From assembly GCA_021234155.1 (NCBI GenBank), contig JAJEKV010000023.1, positions 3,460,801 through 3,524,800 on the forward strand: DNA of 64,000 nt, given 5' to 3'. The DNA is from Isoetes taiwanensis (lineage: Eukaryota; Streptophyta; Lycopodiopsida; Isoetales; Isoetaceae). Shown here piece after piece: positions 12,725 through 25,699 of the stretch. Every line of letters begins with the position of its first letter. The stretch's first letter is position 1. The notes beneath the pieces were generated by a model. The model made no database searches. It was not told the origin of the DNA and worked only from the letters and a program-made list of their open reading frames with translations. Made by a program: the position numbers and the translations under genes.

Positions 12725-13803
12725 CTTTGGTACGTACCTTTGAGACAGAAGTTCCTTTGTACCACTTGGAAGAAGCTCCCCAACGCCCTTCGGGACTGTA
12801 GCTCTTCGAGACTGTAGCTCTTCGGGGCATTCCGGCAAACGGGGGGATGGCAAAGGGAGATTGCAGGCATTCCGGTAAAGGGAGGCCCAGAACAAACTGC
12901 CAAAACAGAGGAATCTGTTCCTCCATGAGTCGTCTCTGAATTGATTTGAAGAATCTGCATGGCAGAAGAATCTACATGGCAGTGAGTCGTCTCTGAATCC
13001 GCTGAAGCATGAAGGCACAGATTCATGACAGATTTTGAAGTCTGCCGCCTCTGTATTTCTGACCCTTTTCTTTGCCATTCTTTTTATCAAATCCTTCCCT
13101 TTCTGCCATAGCCGGAGCTCCTACATCTTCAGAGCCTTTCGCCCTTCTTTTCTCTACATTTCTTCCCTAGAAAACTCTGCTTCCTTGTTGAATACGAATC
13201 TGTGCCTTCGTGAGTCGTCTCAGCGAACTCAACATCTGTGCCGAGAAAAAGGGGGTCGGGTGTGCCTTTGCGGACATTGCCAAGAACTAGTTGCCGGATC
13301 TTGTAGCTTGAATCTAGAATAAAATAGTCATCTTGAGAAATGCAGAGCTTCTGTGTCGGAACATTACCTTCGCTTTTTCTGCCTTTAAATTAACTTAACT
13401 ATTATCAATATGAAACCGGCCTGGTTAAGTTAACCATAGTTAAAGTTTAACCAAATCCTAACTTAACTGGTAATAACTTAAGCGCTAGTGTGAAAATAAG
13501 TTTCCATTATTTGCCCTATTTAATCTAATTTAACCGCTAGTGGGAATTGACCCCACAATCCATTTCCTTGTTAAATTTGACTTTAATTTTACTTGCAGAA
13601 CTTTTGGTTTCAATTTCCTCAATGCTTTTAAGGTAGTTCTCAATCAATTCTTCACCAATCTGCAGATTGAGGTTGTAAGGGTCCTCTCCTCGAAGGATCT
13701 AATATCTCTCATTTGAGAGAGCAAGTTCTCCTTCTCCCTTGCTTTGGAAAGATGCCTACTTTTAGACCATTCCTTAATCTAGTTCTTAATCTTCTTGAGT
13801 TCT

Positions 13804-14600
13804 TCATAGAATGCCCATTGGTATCTCTATTAATGGTTGGTAGAAAACTCTGAAATCCTTCACAAAGGAATCATTATCAAGAAGAGCACAATTGAATTTA
13901 TAAGAAACACTGCCATCTATTGAGATTTGAGTTAAATGTCGAGTACAGAAGAATTGAGGTTGGTGATCTGAGACAATATTACCTTCATCACTGGTAACAA
14001 AGCAATTATCCCAAAGAGAAGTGTGGGGACTACACACATAGAATCTGTCTAAGGCACAGTAAACTCTTTCGTCCCCTTTTTGTTTATTTGACCAGATAAA
14101 AGTAGAAGTGGATGAAGGAACATAAACAAGGGAAGAATCTGAGATAAAGGCTTCCCAATTACATCTCTCCAGAGTAGACATATTAATATTGTTACCAAGC
14201 TTCATATTCCGAAGGAGTATTGTTGAAATCATCAAGAACTATCCAAATAATTGGGATTGTTATGCATCCGTGAGTTGATCTCACCAAAGTATTTCCCTAT
14301 CCTTCTAAGTTAGTGGAGGCATAAATATTAATAATTCCAAAGACAAAGTCCCGAATTGTGAAAGTAATGTACCGCCACATCTTAGAAAGGAGAGATGTTT
14401 AAGATTTTTCTAAACCATAATTATACCACCACTTCTTCCAAAAGAGCTTCAATCCAAGTTGAGGAAGCACCAGGATATATCCAATCACCAAGGTTGAGAT
14501 CTCAAATTTAGGGAGTTTGACTTCCTGAAGGAGGATGACATCAGCATTATAATTTTTGATTTGGGAGATAACTCTCCTCCTTTTGTGGAGAAAAAGAAAG
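13804..14600 (-). pseudogene. LINE endonuclease remnant
   Basis: The N-terminal part, in a broken frame near 14,590-14,480, reads NADVILLQEVKLP, matching the LQE.K signature of the AP-endonuclease-like domain of L1 elements. The C-terminal part (14,235-13,804) contains LDRFYV and SDHQPQFF, corresponding to the conserved LDR and SDH.P motifs around the catalytic His. In a live element it would nick target DNA for target-primed reverse transcription. Stops separate the parts. Confidence 0.65.
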
Positions 14601-14822
14601 AGAAAGACCAGGGGAGCTAGAGTCTGACATATCTCCTTTTCCCTTTTCCTCTTTTATTTTTACTTCTAGTATTGGCAGCAGGAGTGTTGTGAAGATTAGT
14701 GAGATCAGTTAGGGATGGATCACTTTTTGGATTTACTTTTTTGACCCTAGATCCGGATGGCTTAGGTTTCTTGCTTAACTCAAGATATTATCGAAAAGAA
14801 GACGCCACCCTCCCAATTTTCC

Positions 14823-16231
14823 TTATCGCCCCCTCACTATCATCCCGAATTCCACCGGGATAAATTCAAAAATCTTAATTCTATGAGGTGAGGGAGGTGA
14901 AACAACATTAGAATTTATAGACTTATGCATATTAGAATCAGAACAAAGTAAGAGAGATGAGTCATAACCTGTATTATCAGCAACCATGTTTTGTATTTCC
15001 TCAACTTGCAAGACTGCAATCTTTGCTTGATTGATTTTCTTGGATGTAACCATTTTCCTTTCTGGAGTATCTTGGACAAACTCCATCCATAAGGTTCCAA
15101 GGGCAGACTTGTTGAGCTTGTGAACTGGGTCCTTCTTGCAATGAAGCTAGCTGTCAAAAGGACCAGAGTTTATCCAATTTGATCCCATGCTTATTGATCT
15201 TTACAATTACAGCAAAATCATGAAAGGAATTTAACTTTGCATGCACAGAAGGGATATCCAAAGAAATACCATTGAAAATGTCGAGCTTTTTGGTACTGAA
15301 GGGGGGTTTGAAGGGTCGAACATTCCCGAGGGCCTTGTTGAGGGATTCATCCGAGTGTTTCTGCTGAGTCGATCTCCTTTCACCATAGGGAAGTGGAACA
15401 TCATGGGCAGGGTCTAATCTTGGCAATTGACCTCTATAATCTGGATCTTTAGATAAATTATCCCAGCAAGGAACTTTGAAGTACAGAGGATCCATTGAAG
15501 ACTGTCCATTTAGAGAGTTAGCAAAATTTCCAAAGAAAATGAAATTTTTTGGGTTTTCATGAAAAGATCTTAACTGTTTAAGAAGTTTGGGACGATCAGA
15601 GGGCGCAAAATTAGCAAAGGCATGAAGAATGGAGAGAAATTTAGGGTAATTTTCGCTTTTAAGATCCATCACAAAAGAACCAGGGGAAAGCTACAAAGGC
15701 ACGAGGAAAAATGGGCTTAAAACTGGGGATCAAAGGGCAGGAAAAAAGCAGGGTAGAGGACCTATCTATGTTTAAGAAGATGGAGAGCCAAATTCATCAT
15801 CAAATTGCAGAAATCCAAGCACCGAAGCATGAATCATTGCTCAGAGTATACCTTTACAACAATTTTAGTGTCGATCCAATCACAATGTACATGAAAGATG
15901 CCTGATGCCGTGATTTCTTTATTACCTATGAATTCTTGGAGCCAAGATTCAACAATTTTGACTTCAAATTCTACCGAGCTTCTAAGACAAAGGAGCATTC
16001 CGGGAGGAATAATTCTTTAGGAAAATGTTGATTAGAAACTAAAGAATTCCACAGATCTGAAGGAGATCCTTTCAGGAAACCACAGGTCAATCTTGAATTA
16101 TGTTTGACAATTGTGAAGATTTTGATATCCATCTGTAGCTTTTGATGAGGAGAAACATGGAGAATGCAAGCCCCTACAAGGCTGGCAGGCTTAATCCACC
16201 AAGTTGGTTTCAATCTACCCGAAATTAACAC
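14823..16231 (-). pseudogene. LINE ORF1 remnants (gag-like)
   Basis: Three - strand segments in order: 16,231-15,971 (contains KPTWWIKPASLVGACILHVS), 15,672-15,154 (172 codons, starting MDLKSENYPKF) and 15,157-14,823. The style and position fit the ORF1 of plant L1 elements upstream of the endonuclease, but I cannot point to an intact zinc knuckle. Several frame breaks make it non-functional. Confidence 0.5.
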
Positions 16232-16287
16232 AACAAAGCAAGAAATGTGTGTGAATCAGATAGGACAAAGAAATCAAGAAAGATGGC

Positions 16288-16504
16288 GATTTGGCCTAAG
16301 TGGCATTTAATTACTAATTAGTTATTATAATTAGTTACTAATTAACTAATCTTGGATATTTTAGCTTATTTAACTAAATAGCAAATCAACATAGCTAACT
16401 TTAATCCTTTTGGCTTATTCAATAATGGTCAATGTACCATTACGTACCCATGGTGATGTGTCATGTATTTATATGTATAGCATATAAATATGTGGAACGT
16501 CACA
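16288..16504 (-). mobile_element. Inverted LTR, proximal part
   Basis: The reverse complement starts TGTGACGT at 16,504 and matches the first 220 bp or so of the LTR at 21,032. It is the beginning of the LTR whose end lies at 8,149. Just outside (16,505-16,620), the - strand matches 20,905-21,031 of the + strand element, including a purine-rich tract. Confidence 0.75.
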
Positions 16505-19284
16505 TTGTCCCCTTTAAAAGGAAGTTGTCCCCAGCATCAAGACTATTCTTGCTCTTGGGCAACACATCACATGCTGGAAAGAAGTCTCCCATCCTTAAAG
16601 AGGTAACGTGAGATTATAAGTCGCACAGAAGTTTTCATGTTTAAAGTGATCAATTTTGAATACATCATCTGCATATTCCGCATCTTTACTCGCATCCTTC
16701 ATTGGTGTTCGACGACACTGCCTCTTTTCTATTCTCGTATCCTCGCATAGATTGCCCCACCAAATTGTATGTCGTATGTATACATGGTACGTGCGTAGTA
16801 AACATGTGTATCCCATAAACAAATGCTAGAGAGCTGCTCTAACTTAGCTAAAGCGTGACCTTGATAGTTCCCTAGAATAAAACCCATTGTCTACGTGTAA
16901 TTACGACACATCTGAACCACCTACTTGCTAAATGGACAGCAACCAACTCTATGTTGGAATTGTATATGCTGCCTACATTGTGATAGGTTCCCCAGGTACA
17001 ACGATTCCTTTAGTACCTTATGGTACTCGTCAGTGACTGTGGTTCCCAATGCGATTATAGAAAAATTCTAAAGGTTACTACCCCATCCAAAGAGCTTTTC
17101 CAAAGGCTTCTTCAGCTAAATATTCTTTTGTTTCCAATATCAATCATGTTTTTTTATTAACTTATTATTTCCTTATGTTATCATGTCAACTTCAACTTTT
17201 GATCAGCCTCAAACATTGTCATCTTCGGACCCCTCATAATGAGACGAAGGCATTAAACCACTTCGATCTCATAATAGAGAACCCCTATGTTCGAATCTTT
17301 GTTAGCAACCGACATAGGGTTATCCAACTCTTTATCCTCTTAAGGGTCTTAATGTCATAATCCATAAGAGGTGCATACCTCAAGGCAAGGGATCCTCGAG
17401 CCTCTACTTTGGGGTCTAGCATTCCTCCCCAGTGAGTAGGGTAATTATTAGGATATACAAACTGCTGGTCTATATAACCTCACCCCTTCTACTCCACCTC
17501 ATCTTGAATCATATTGGGACTTGGCAATGCTACATATTGGCCTCTTGTCGGTTATATGTAAAAAAATACTTGGCAGAGTTGTCATCATTCTTTTCTTCCA
17601 TTAGTGGAATGGATATTTAATACCATCTTGTTAGTCCCACACCCAAGAGATACTCTCGACTTATAATTGCTTTAATTCATCAGTATCTAGAACCTTTGAA
17701 TAGTTAACCTCCCATTATCTGTTATTTCAATTCTATTCCAACCATCCTCAGGGTGTTTTTACATGAACATCACCGTCTATGCTAGACTTACTCTGGCTAT
17801 TTCCCTGACTTCCAACTCTTTTCATATCCCTTAGTACGTTGTACCTACAGAAGATAGTCAACTCCAGCCATTGGGATAACTTGAATGCTTATCTCTGATA
17901 GATCATACCTAACCCAATATCTTCATATATAAGCATATCGTTATGCCTATTCTTTAAACCTTGTCAGGTAACATTCCACCTACCTTGCACAAATATCCTA
18001 CTTCTTTCAGTATGGCATACATCTAAATGTCACAGTCGACATCTTTGATATCATCACTAATGTAGTATTCGATACTACTAAAATTTTCCAACATCCACGA
18101 TCGCTACCTTGTCATTATGTGATATAGTAATATGTGTGAGCCATTTCTAAATCTAGAGTCATATGTGATTGTTTGACATAGCCACATAGCTATGCTCATA
18201 GTTGCCGGCCATATTGTACAATCCTCACTACCTACATATCTATACTTGTTCCATGTATACTCTTGTCGTAGCCTATAATTATAATCCGCTCCCATATAAC
18301 AATCTAGTGGACGATGTTATCCACCAGAAATTCAACTTCTTGTTACCTCAAAAGTATTTTCACAAGTCGTTGATCTTATGCTATATATCTGTTGTGGTTT
18401 CAACACCACAATTCTCGGAGTCTACGACTGATTCTCGTAGGCAAACTCTAGTTGCTGGGGCCACCAAACCCTAGTAGTGAATTCCAAAATGAAATCTAAG
18501 GGTTCTTGCCATATTTCCTTTACTTTCTTTTCTGCATGCTTAGTGATTTCATACAATTGATTGAAATTATTAGAACAACATAACAAGAATTACTTCTTGT
18601 CCTTAGGGATATTTCTTGCATTGCCCACACCATACTTCTCGATGTGGAGGACAAAATTTGGGAACTATATAGAGCAATGGACGCCTGGTTCAACCTCTTA
18701 ATAGTGAGCCCTACCATCGAGCATCAAGATACCATTTACAGGCACATCAGAAGTACACCTTCCTGTGGTCATTACTTGGAATGATCATGCGCCCATTCAC
18801 ATCTTGAATCACAATCCATGTACATGACACATTGTTATCAATACATTTTAATGTTCTTTCTTATATTACACAATTCCATGTCCATGACTTGGTATCGCCT
18901 ACTTATCTGCTTTCGAATGCTAGTTATTATCCAGCGATCTTCCAACTGCCATATGGCTTCACCTATAATTTGTTTGCCGCTCATTTTGGCCTTAATTCTC
19001 TTGATCTTATGTGGACATTATGTCCCATGCTCTTGGCATCTCGCCAGAGTGCACATGAATGTAAATTCATTCCCATTTTGTAGGCGGCTACGTTCTCATC
19101 TTACTCATGCACAATCTTACATCTATGTTGCACACGTTAGGAACTTAAGCCTCCTTACAAAACATAAATTATGCATAATTTTATAATCCATAGTTTATGG
19201 ATCCACGTCCTTAGATGCCATTAACCCTCTAGCTTCCCATGAAACATGTCTCGATTCAAGTAGCAATCGATATAAAATATAGGA

Positions 19285-19841
19285 CCAGCACTTTATATAT
19301 TTCTTTTTTTTTTTTGAAGGACGTGAGGCTCTTTTTATTGACAAGAACAAAGGCACAATACACAATGCACCGACAGGAATAAAACCCTAGTGGATAGGCT
19401 GACCCAACTAGGCAAAAACACCCGCCTATGCATAAGAAGAACACCATAAATACGTCTGCCAAATTATCTCTTTTTTATCATCAGCTAGCGATGAGCAACG
19501 ATAAGCTTTAATGATCTTCTGCTGAGCACAACGGAGAAGCTGCTGATCAGAGATGTGTGCACCTTGGAAAATACACAAACGTCGCCTCTGCCAGATAGAC
19601 CACAAAATCCAACTAGAAGCAAGATGAAATGCCCGCTTACGCAAGTTAGGCCAAACGGGGGGATAAAGTGCAAGTAGGATCTCCTGGCTAGTAAGAGACA
19701 TACTGAAAAGAGTGAACAGCCACTCCCAAGCAAGCCGTAGATGATCGCACAAGAAGAAGCAGTGTTCAATAGTTTCAACACGTTGGCCACAGAGAGGGCA
19801 ACGATCTGAGACTCTAGGATCCCCATTCCAGCACTTTATAT
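19285..19841 (-). mobile_element. 5'-truncated LINE with 14 bp target-site duplication
   Basis: The sequence CCAGCACTTTATAT occurs at 19,285-19,298 and again at 19,828-19,841. Between them the - strand ends in an A-tail (T-run at 19,304-19,315) and encodes a zf-RVT-type segment with CPLCGQRVETIEHCFFLC, W-rich helices and SSWILWSIWQRRR. This is the signature of a 5'-truncated target-primed LINE insertion. The coding part runs from 19,826 to about 19,426. Confidence 0.85.
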
Positions 19842-19907
19842 CTTGACCAACATTGTTAGAAACTTCCACTTTTAAATTGATATCCTTTTCCTATGATGGA
19901 TAATTAT

Positions 19908-20146
19908 ACTTTAGCTCGTATTTGGCGAGTCAAGGCCACATGGAAGAGAGATAGTAACTATGACCAAACTGGCTGAACTTGGTCACATAGAAAGAAGCAG
20001 TGCTCGAGACTCTCAACTTGCCACTTACACAGTGGGCAAAGTTCTGAAATGCGGGGATAAAACTTATGAACCAACATATTAACCCGCAAACTTCTGTAAA
20101 GGAGTTGCCACCATAAGGTAGAAACTTTAAGAGACTTTAGCTCGTA
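19908..20146 (-). mobile_element. Second short LINE fragment with 13 bp flanking repeat
   Basis: ACTTTAGCTCGTA occurs at 19,908-19,920 and 20,134-20,146. Between them the - strand reads a zf-RVT-like segment (LCPLCKWQVESLEHCFFLCDQ) close to that of the neighbouring fragment but from another copy. No clear A-tail is seen, so the 3' end may also be lost. Confidence 0.65.
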
Positions 20147-21020
20147 CCTTGGTACGTATAATCATAAGCCACTTCTCCCTCAACTACAGGGTGCTATATC
20201 CAGTATCCTTCTATGTTGAATGGCAATATATATGCCAAATGGCAACTGAATTCTCGTAATTACTAAGTATACCTTCCTAGGTCGCTTAAAATCCAGTGAT
20301 TCAATGGGATCACAAATACTATGATAGCCATTTTTCCCCAGTGTGGATCCAAATTACGGATACATCCCACTCGTTATTCCAGACCTTCAGAACGTTCCGC
20401 ATGTAAACCGTTTGTGCTTGTCAATATACCTTCCTAGGAGTAGGCGTATGATTGCCACTGATGATTTACATGGAGCTATATATTACCTAACATGTCACTT
20501 AATCAATTACTTTTTCTTAGGCCATGTTTAGTCCAAAATAGCTTGAACCACTAACTTTGTTTCCTGCGGTTTCGTAACTCAACCACTTAAATTAATCTCG
20601 CACTTTTATTTTATAAGTCAGTCAATTCAATCTAAAATAAAATCCTACGTCGCCCACTGTATTTAAAAGGGTCATTATGCAACCCATGTCACCTTCAAAG
20701 TATCCATATACCGGATATATGCCCTACAATCGTTGGCCTCATGCCTTTATTGTTTCCATATTCGTCCCATCATGAGATATGCATTTCATATTCGAACATT
20801 TCCATGAATCCATATGTTGCATTCTGCATAACATCTCTTAGACTTATGAATTGCACATTACAAGTCATTTCAAAATTGATCACTTTGAACATGACAACTT
20901 CTGTGCGACTTATAATCTCATGTTACTCCTTTAAGGAGGGGAGACTTGCTTCTAGCATGTGATGTGTTGCCCAACAACAAGAGTAGTCTTGATGCTGAGG
21001 ACAACATATATCCTTTTTAA

Positions 21021-21031
21021 GGCGGGGAGAA
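21021..21031 (+). other. Polypurine tract
   Basis: GGCGGGGAGAA immediately precedes the TGTGACGT start of the 3' LTR, the expected position of the plus-strand primer of an LTR retrotransposon on the + strand. Confidence 0.7.
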
Positions 21032-22544
21032 TGTGACGTTACACATATTTATATGCTATACATACAAATACATGACGCATCACCGCGTGTACGTAATGGT
21101 ACATTGGCCATTATTGAATAAGCCAAAAGGATTAAAGTTAGCTATGCTGATTTGCCATTTAATTAAATAAGTTAAATGGCCAAGATTAGTTAATTAATAA
21201 TTAGTTATATTAACTAATTAGTAATTCATTAACTAAACAAATGCCACTTGGGCCAAATCAATTGGCCCAAGAGAACTTAAGCTAATTAAGCCTAAACAAA
21301 TTGGGGCGCCCTAATTCTATTTGGGGGCAATTGGAGAAGGAGGAGGAGCCTATTCAACTAGCAGAGCATGGAGAACCTGAGAGATGAGAGATCTAGCTCA
21401 GATACCGGTTAGTAGGCTTAGTTAACTTGAGATTCTAAATAGGGATTAACCCTTGGTTATTTAGATGGATGATTAATCTCTTATTGATGTTTTACTTGAA
21501 GTTATGAATGGATTTATGAGTTATGGTAGTTCTTCTGCTACACCTCTTGTGCTTGTGGGATTACGGGGGGTAGAGACCTAAAGGCTATGTAGAAGTAAAG
21601 ATGCTCCTAGCTAGAATCCCTTAAATCCCAATAAATGCGGCCTGTGCACAAGAGCCCACCTAGTTGTGAATGCGATGCTAAGAATGAGCACCAGATAACG
21701 GGTACAATGGTGAAGTGGGGGTGGAGCCTTGCTGAGTGCAACTACTTGGGCTCCTACAGTGTGCTAGACTTATAGTCAGTTACCATGTATGGGTCGGGTA
21801 TAGGTCTGACACCTCCTGGATTGCAGGTCAGATCCCAAAAGGACGGGCTCGATAGGTGCGGTGAGCCGACCTATGGATTTTGGAGGGTAAGTCGGGTACC
21901 GATGCGTGGACGCCGGTGGTGCCACGATCCTCTAGCACATCCATGGAACCATTGTGCCCAGAAAGGGACCCATCCTTGACCTGCCTCATCGAGGGGGGGA
22001 GGGGGATGTAACCCGGAGTAGTCTCATAAGACGAATCCATGAGATTACGTCTCCGGAAGGCTACATTCACACCATAGCATGTTCCAGCCTATCTGCAAAG
22101 TGTGCATAGGAGTGGCGGATGGAGTGGACGACCTTATCCATTGTTCTATGCCAGCCAACACCATTGTCATGACTCTGTCTATTGATACCCAGAGGCCCTG
22201 ACCCTCAGTTGACCCCCTTGAGTCTGAGCCCGGGTTAGAACCTTCATTTCTGATGCATTTGTTATGTATATTGGTATTACCTGATGTCATCTTGTTGATG
22301 GATGAGCCACCCTTCATGATGGTATATTGTTATGTATATTGTTGCTAGGTGCTAACATGTACATATGCTTCCACTACATAGGATTTCCCATAGAAGGCGT
22401 GGGATGAATGACACCCGGACACTTGCCCATCACAAGTAGTCTGGAGTCGATGGAGGGCCTTTCCGCGGGTGATGGAGTCGCCATCTGAGGGGAATACTGC
22501 CTTTATAACGATGGGAGCATCGTATAGGTTCGGGGAGCGCCACA
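21032..22544 (+). mobile_element. 3' LTR of the plus-strand element
   Basis: Starts TGTGACGT and ends GCCACA. It aligns along its full length with 3,659-5,180 in the same orientation, with many substitutions and small indels, indicating an old insertion. The short reading frames inside are shadows with no domain. Confidence 0.8.
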
Positions 22545-23403
22545 CCAATCATGCTTACAATAGGTTTTCTATTAGTCTTAATAGGAGCCGTGGTACTTTC
22601 TGCGAGATAAACAGACAGGACGACGTTTTGAGCTGTTTTCCTACAAACAGGGGGTTATATTCCCCATCATCCCCATGTCAGATTTCGCAGAGGGAGCCCA
22701 TTTTCTATAGTCTTCACTAGAATTCTAAGCTAAGAAGCAATAAATTGTAAAGAAACTATTATAACACAATACTATTACAAAAATGTCTAAGTATCTTGTT
22801 AGCCATCAAGATTTGCCGTAAAGAAAATGCTCTTTAAGAAACGGATCATAAGATTCATCATGTACTTCAAAGCATTAGTTTACGTGTTCCCTTGAAAATC
22901 GTCTAGCATCACAATGAAAATTTTTCTCAAAAATAGGGGCCCAAGAGATGCAGCAATGCAGCCCGCCAAAACCTAGGTGGATCTTAGCATATATCCGTAA
23001 AGGAACACCCAAAAGCTCAAAAAGCATTACAATCAAGCAAACACCGTAATGGCTTATTTGAAGCAAAACGGCCAAGCCCCGCAAACATCTATCGATACAC
23101 CGTCAATTCCAAAGCTTGTAGTTTCAAGATGGCAAGGCAAAAAGGGCATTCTTCTACTTCGGCTCTGCAATGGCGAAACAAGAAATATGCTCCCCGATTT
23201 TTGAAAGACAAAATGGAGCAAAAACTTTGTTAACCTTCATTCTTCTGCGAATTTGTGGCATATAAGACAGGCACAGCTACTATTTGGCTGCCACAGTTCC
23301 AGAAATTGTGAAGGATGCCATGCTGAGTCCGTTGAATCATCCTGTGTTTTTTCCATGCGAATGATCAGATGGATACCTTCATCTATTAGAATGGACTCAT
23401 GCA

Positions 23404-23453
23404 TATGGCAATACTTCTCACCGATTGTTATGGCAATACTTCTCACGGATTGT
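23404..23453. repeat. 25 bp tandem duplication
   Basis: TATGGCAATACTTCTCAC followed by C/GGATTGT occurs twice back to back (23,404-23,428 and 23,429-23,453) with one difference. Confidence 0.8.
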
Positions 23454-24007
23454 CATTTGCAAAGGGGATGGATGCAACAGCCATAGTTCGCTGCGGCCCA
23501 CCTTGTGATCATAACTTGGAGCTCCCTTTGACAGAACATAGTAGGACTTGAGCTTTGTTGGAGCTTAACAAAAATGCCAGCGCCACGGGATTAAAAAGGG
23601 GCAGGAACACGGAGGTTGGCTATGGCCGCCGTCAAACCCATACCTTAAGCAATCTGTAAGTGCAAGTGCTAATTTAGCTGGAGGTTTTACGAAAACAAAA
23701 GAATAGAGTGAATAAATAAACCCATGTAAGTATGGTGTTTCAACTAGCCAACACTCCAAGAACAGCTTGCTTTCAAATGGCGACGACAAGCTTCTGGCTA
23801 TGGCCGAACATAGATCACTCACACTTACAGTGCAGAGCATTTTCTTCGAAGCAAAGCTTTCTATCCTAACTTGGTTACCCCTCTATTTCTGCATCCGATG
23901 CCTTTGTTCCTCTTTCCTGGCAAGGCACAGAGATCTGGCGGCTGGTTGAGCCGTCAAAGATTGCTTGAAGATCAAGAAAGAGAAAGGTCATGCAAGAAGA
24001 AGGGAAG

Positions 24008-24012
<5 letters not shown>

Positions 24013-24042
<30 letters not shown>
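24013..24042. repeat. 30 bp poly-T tract
   Basis: An uninterrupted run of T. It could be the A-tail of a - strand retroposed sequence, but no body with flanking duplications was identified. Confidence 0.8.
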
Positions 24043-25660
24043 CAAAAACACGTGTCGTTCTCACGCTTTTTCATGAGGCAGAAAAATTACCTTCAAACAT
24101 AAAATGGTACTACTTTATATATGTGTTGAAAATATAAAATAAAAGAAGCACTTAGACTTAGTTACAAGCTTTCTTATCTTAAATACGATCTTTCGGCCAT
24201 AGACATTTCTTCCAAAGCATGATGCTCTCAGGAAACCTTCAGGATCTCTATAGTATCTGCCATATGCTATCATGTTCCGGTTGCATTTGCAAAAGTGCCT
24301 CGCACATTAATGAGGATACCAACAGTTTAAGGGCACTAGCAAGTTTGGAGCAGTTTTTGGAATATCCCATGCATATACCAGCATATCCTTAGAATATGCC
24401 AAAACCCCACCTGAGCGAAGGTTTGCCCCCATAGGGGCAACCCAAAAAAAGAAATACCTACTAGCGGTAATGCAGGGTTAGGGCAAAAGAAAAGTTAGAG
24501 CGGAAATTAGGATGTTGTCAAATACAACATGAGGAGAAAAGACCAATGGAGGGACAACCCATCTCATATGTGCATATGCTTAATGCTCTAAGTGTAGGTT
24601 AGTCAAGGTTATTAAAGGGAAAATTCCCCTTACATTGCAAGAGCACATATTTGTCTTGATGCATGCAATTCCACCTCTGTATTAATATATAAGTCAAACC
24701 ATGAGTTAGTGCATGAGCTAGCTCATAAGTCATTGATGGTTAAAGCAAAACACTTTAATAATTGATGATTGCGCTAATGGATATGTTGAGCTTTAATTAA
24801 CATAGTGATTTGTAAAGATGCCTTTTACGGATGCAATTGAATACTTTTCAATCCAGTGGTTCAATATGGTTTCAACAACATCGTCACATGAAGGTATAAA
24901 TTAGTTGGCATTGAGCATGGCGGGACCTTCAAAGCCACCATAGCCAAGAGCAAACTCGAGACCGGATATAATATGAATCTTGAATCTTGTAAAGCTATAG
25001 ACAGAGGTGGAAGCAATCGACAAGGATAATTTCCATTCGTTCGCAATGCTTGTCGGAATGGTTAGGGCCGTGACCGGCCGAAGGAATTACCTGGGTTTTC
25101 TATTTTTCCTAGCTGTCGATTCATAAATTAGAAGATCTAACGGTTGAGATGGAAAAAAAGCTAACGTGGCATGACACGTGGCATAACTAGAATCGCAATA
25201 CCTAACTAGCAGAACTGCAGGGTTGGGAAGAAGGCTAGGCAGTCGGGTTATGTCCTGGAGCTGCATAACAAGGAGATAAAAATTTCCTGAGAGCAATGCA
25301 TCATTAAAATCAGGGCAACGATTTCATTAGATGTCAATGCTACAGATTTAAACAAAGAATTAGATCAATTCTGATTATAATTCTAATTCTGATTGATGTA
25401 GGGTTGGGTTGAAGGTTAGGGCGGGGATGGACAAAAAAAAATAATCGAAATAAATTGTCTTGATAATTCATTGCTTGTCGCTTCTGAGCTTGGCCATTTA
25501 CTCCAAAAGTTTGGCAACAACGTTTCATCTAAACATTTATGGGATTATACCACTGGGTTCTTATGCTACATCATGATTGATAGATAGGATGTGGCCAATT
25601 GGCATGGTGACAAACTGGAGGCTAGAACATTACTGGAAAGGCTTGCAATAGATTGTTTAT

Positions 25661-25688
25661 GGAAGGAAGGAAGGAAGGAAGGAAGGAA
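25661..25688. repeat. (GGAA)7 microsatellite
   Basis: Seven uninterrupted GGAA units. Confidence 0.9.
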
Positions 25689-25699
25689 ATTTTAACGTC

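Larger units (their letters stand above)
10815..13570. other. Foreign block inside the LINE
   Basis: This block occupies the place where the reverse transcriptase core should be. It holds the hairpin repeat array (11,545-11,998), AT-rich DNA, a 95 bp tandem duplication (12,538-12,724) and the unrecognised frames at 12,668-13,322. No convincing terminal repeats were found, so its origin is unclear. Confidence 0.45.
9032..16287 (-). mobile_element. Degenerate L1-type LINE inserted in the inverted LTR
   Basis: On the - strand the order is ORF1-like segments (16,231 to about 14,820), an endonuclease segment (about 14,590-13,800), a foreign block (10,815-13,570), the end of the reverse transcriptase with a zf-RVT-like region (10,800-9,272), and an A-rich tail seen as T-rich at 9,033-9,061. 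Stops and frameshifts break every part. About 430 bp of the host LTR is missing at the insertion point. The catalytic YADD region of the reverse transcriptase was not found. Confidence 0.7.
16505..21020. mobile_element. Internal retrotransposon DNA between head-to-head LTR starts
   Basis: Its outer ends are inverted relative to each other (16,505-16,620 against 20,905-21,031). No gag, protease, reverse transcriptase or integrase motif can be read in any frame, so coding capacity is lost or was never there. Two truncated LINE fragments are inserted near 19,300 and 19,920. Confidence 0.45.

Noticed and set aside
10815-13570. A DNA transposon with terminal inverted repeats inside the LINE
   Set aside because: The two ends (GTGGGACTCATTCC and CTAGTGGGAATTGA) show only weak complementarity and no target duplication.
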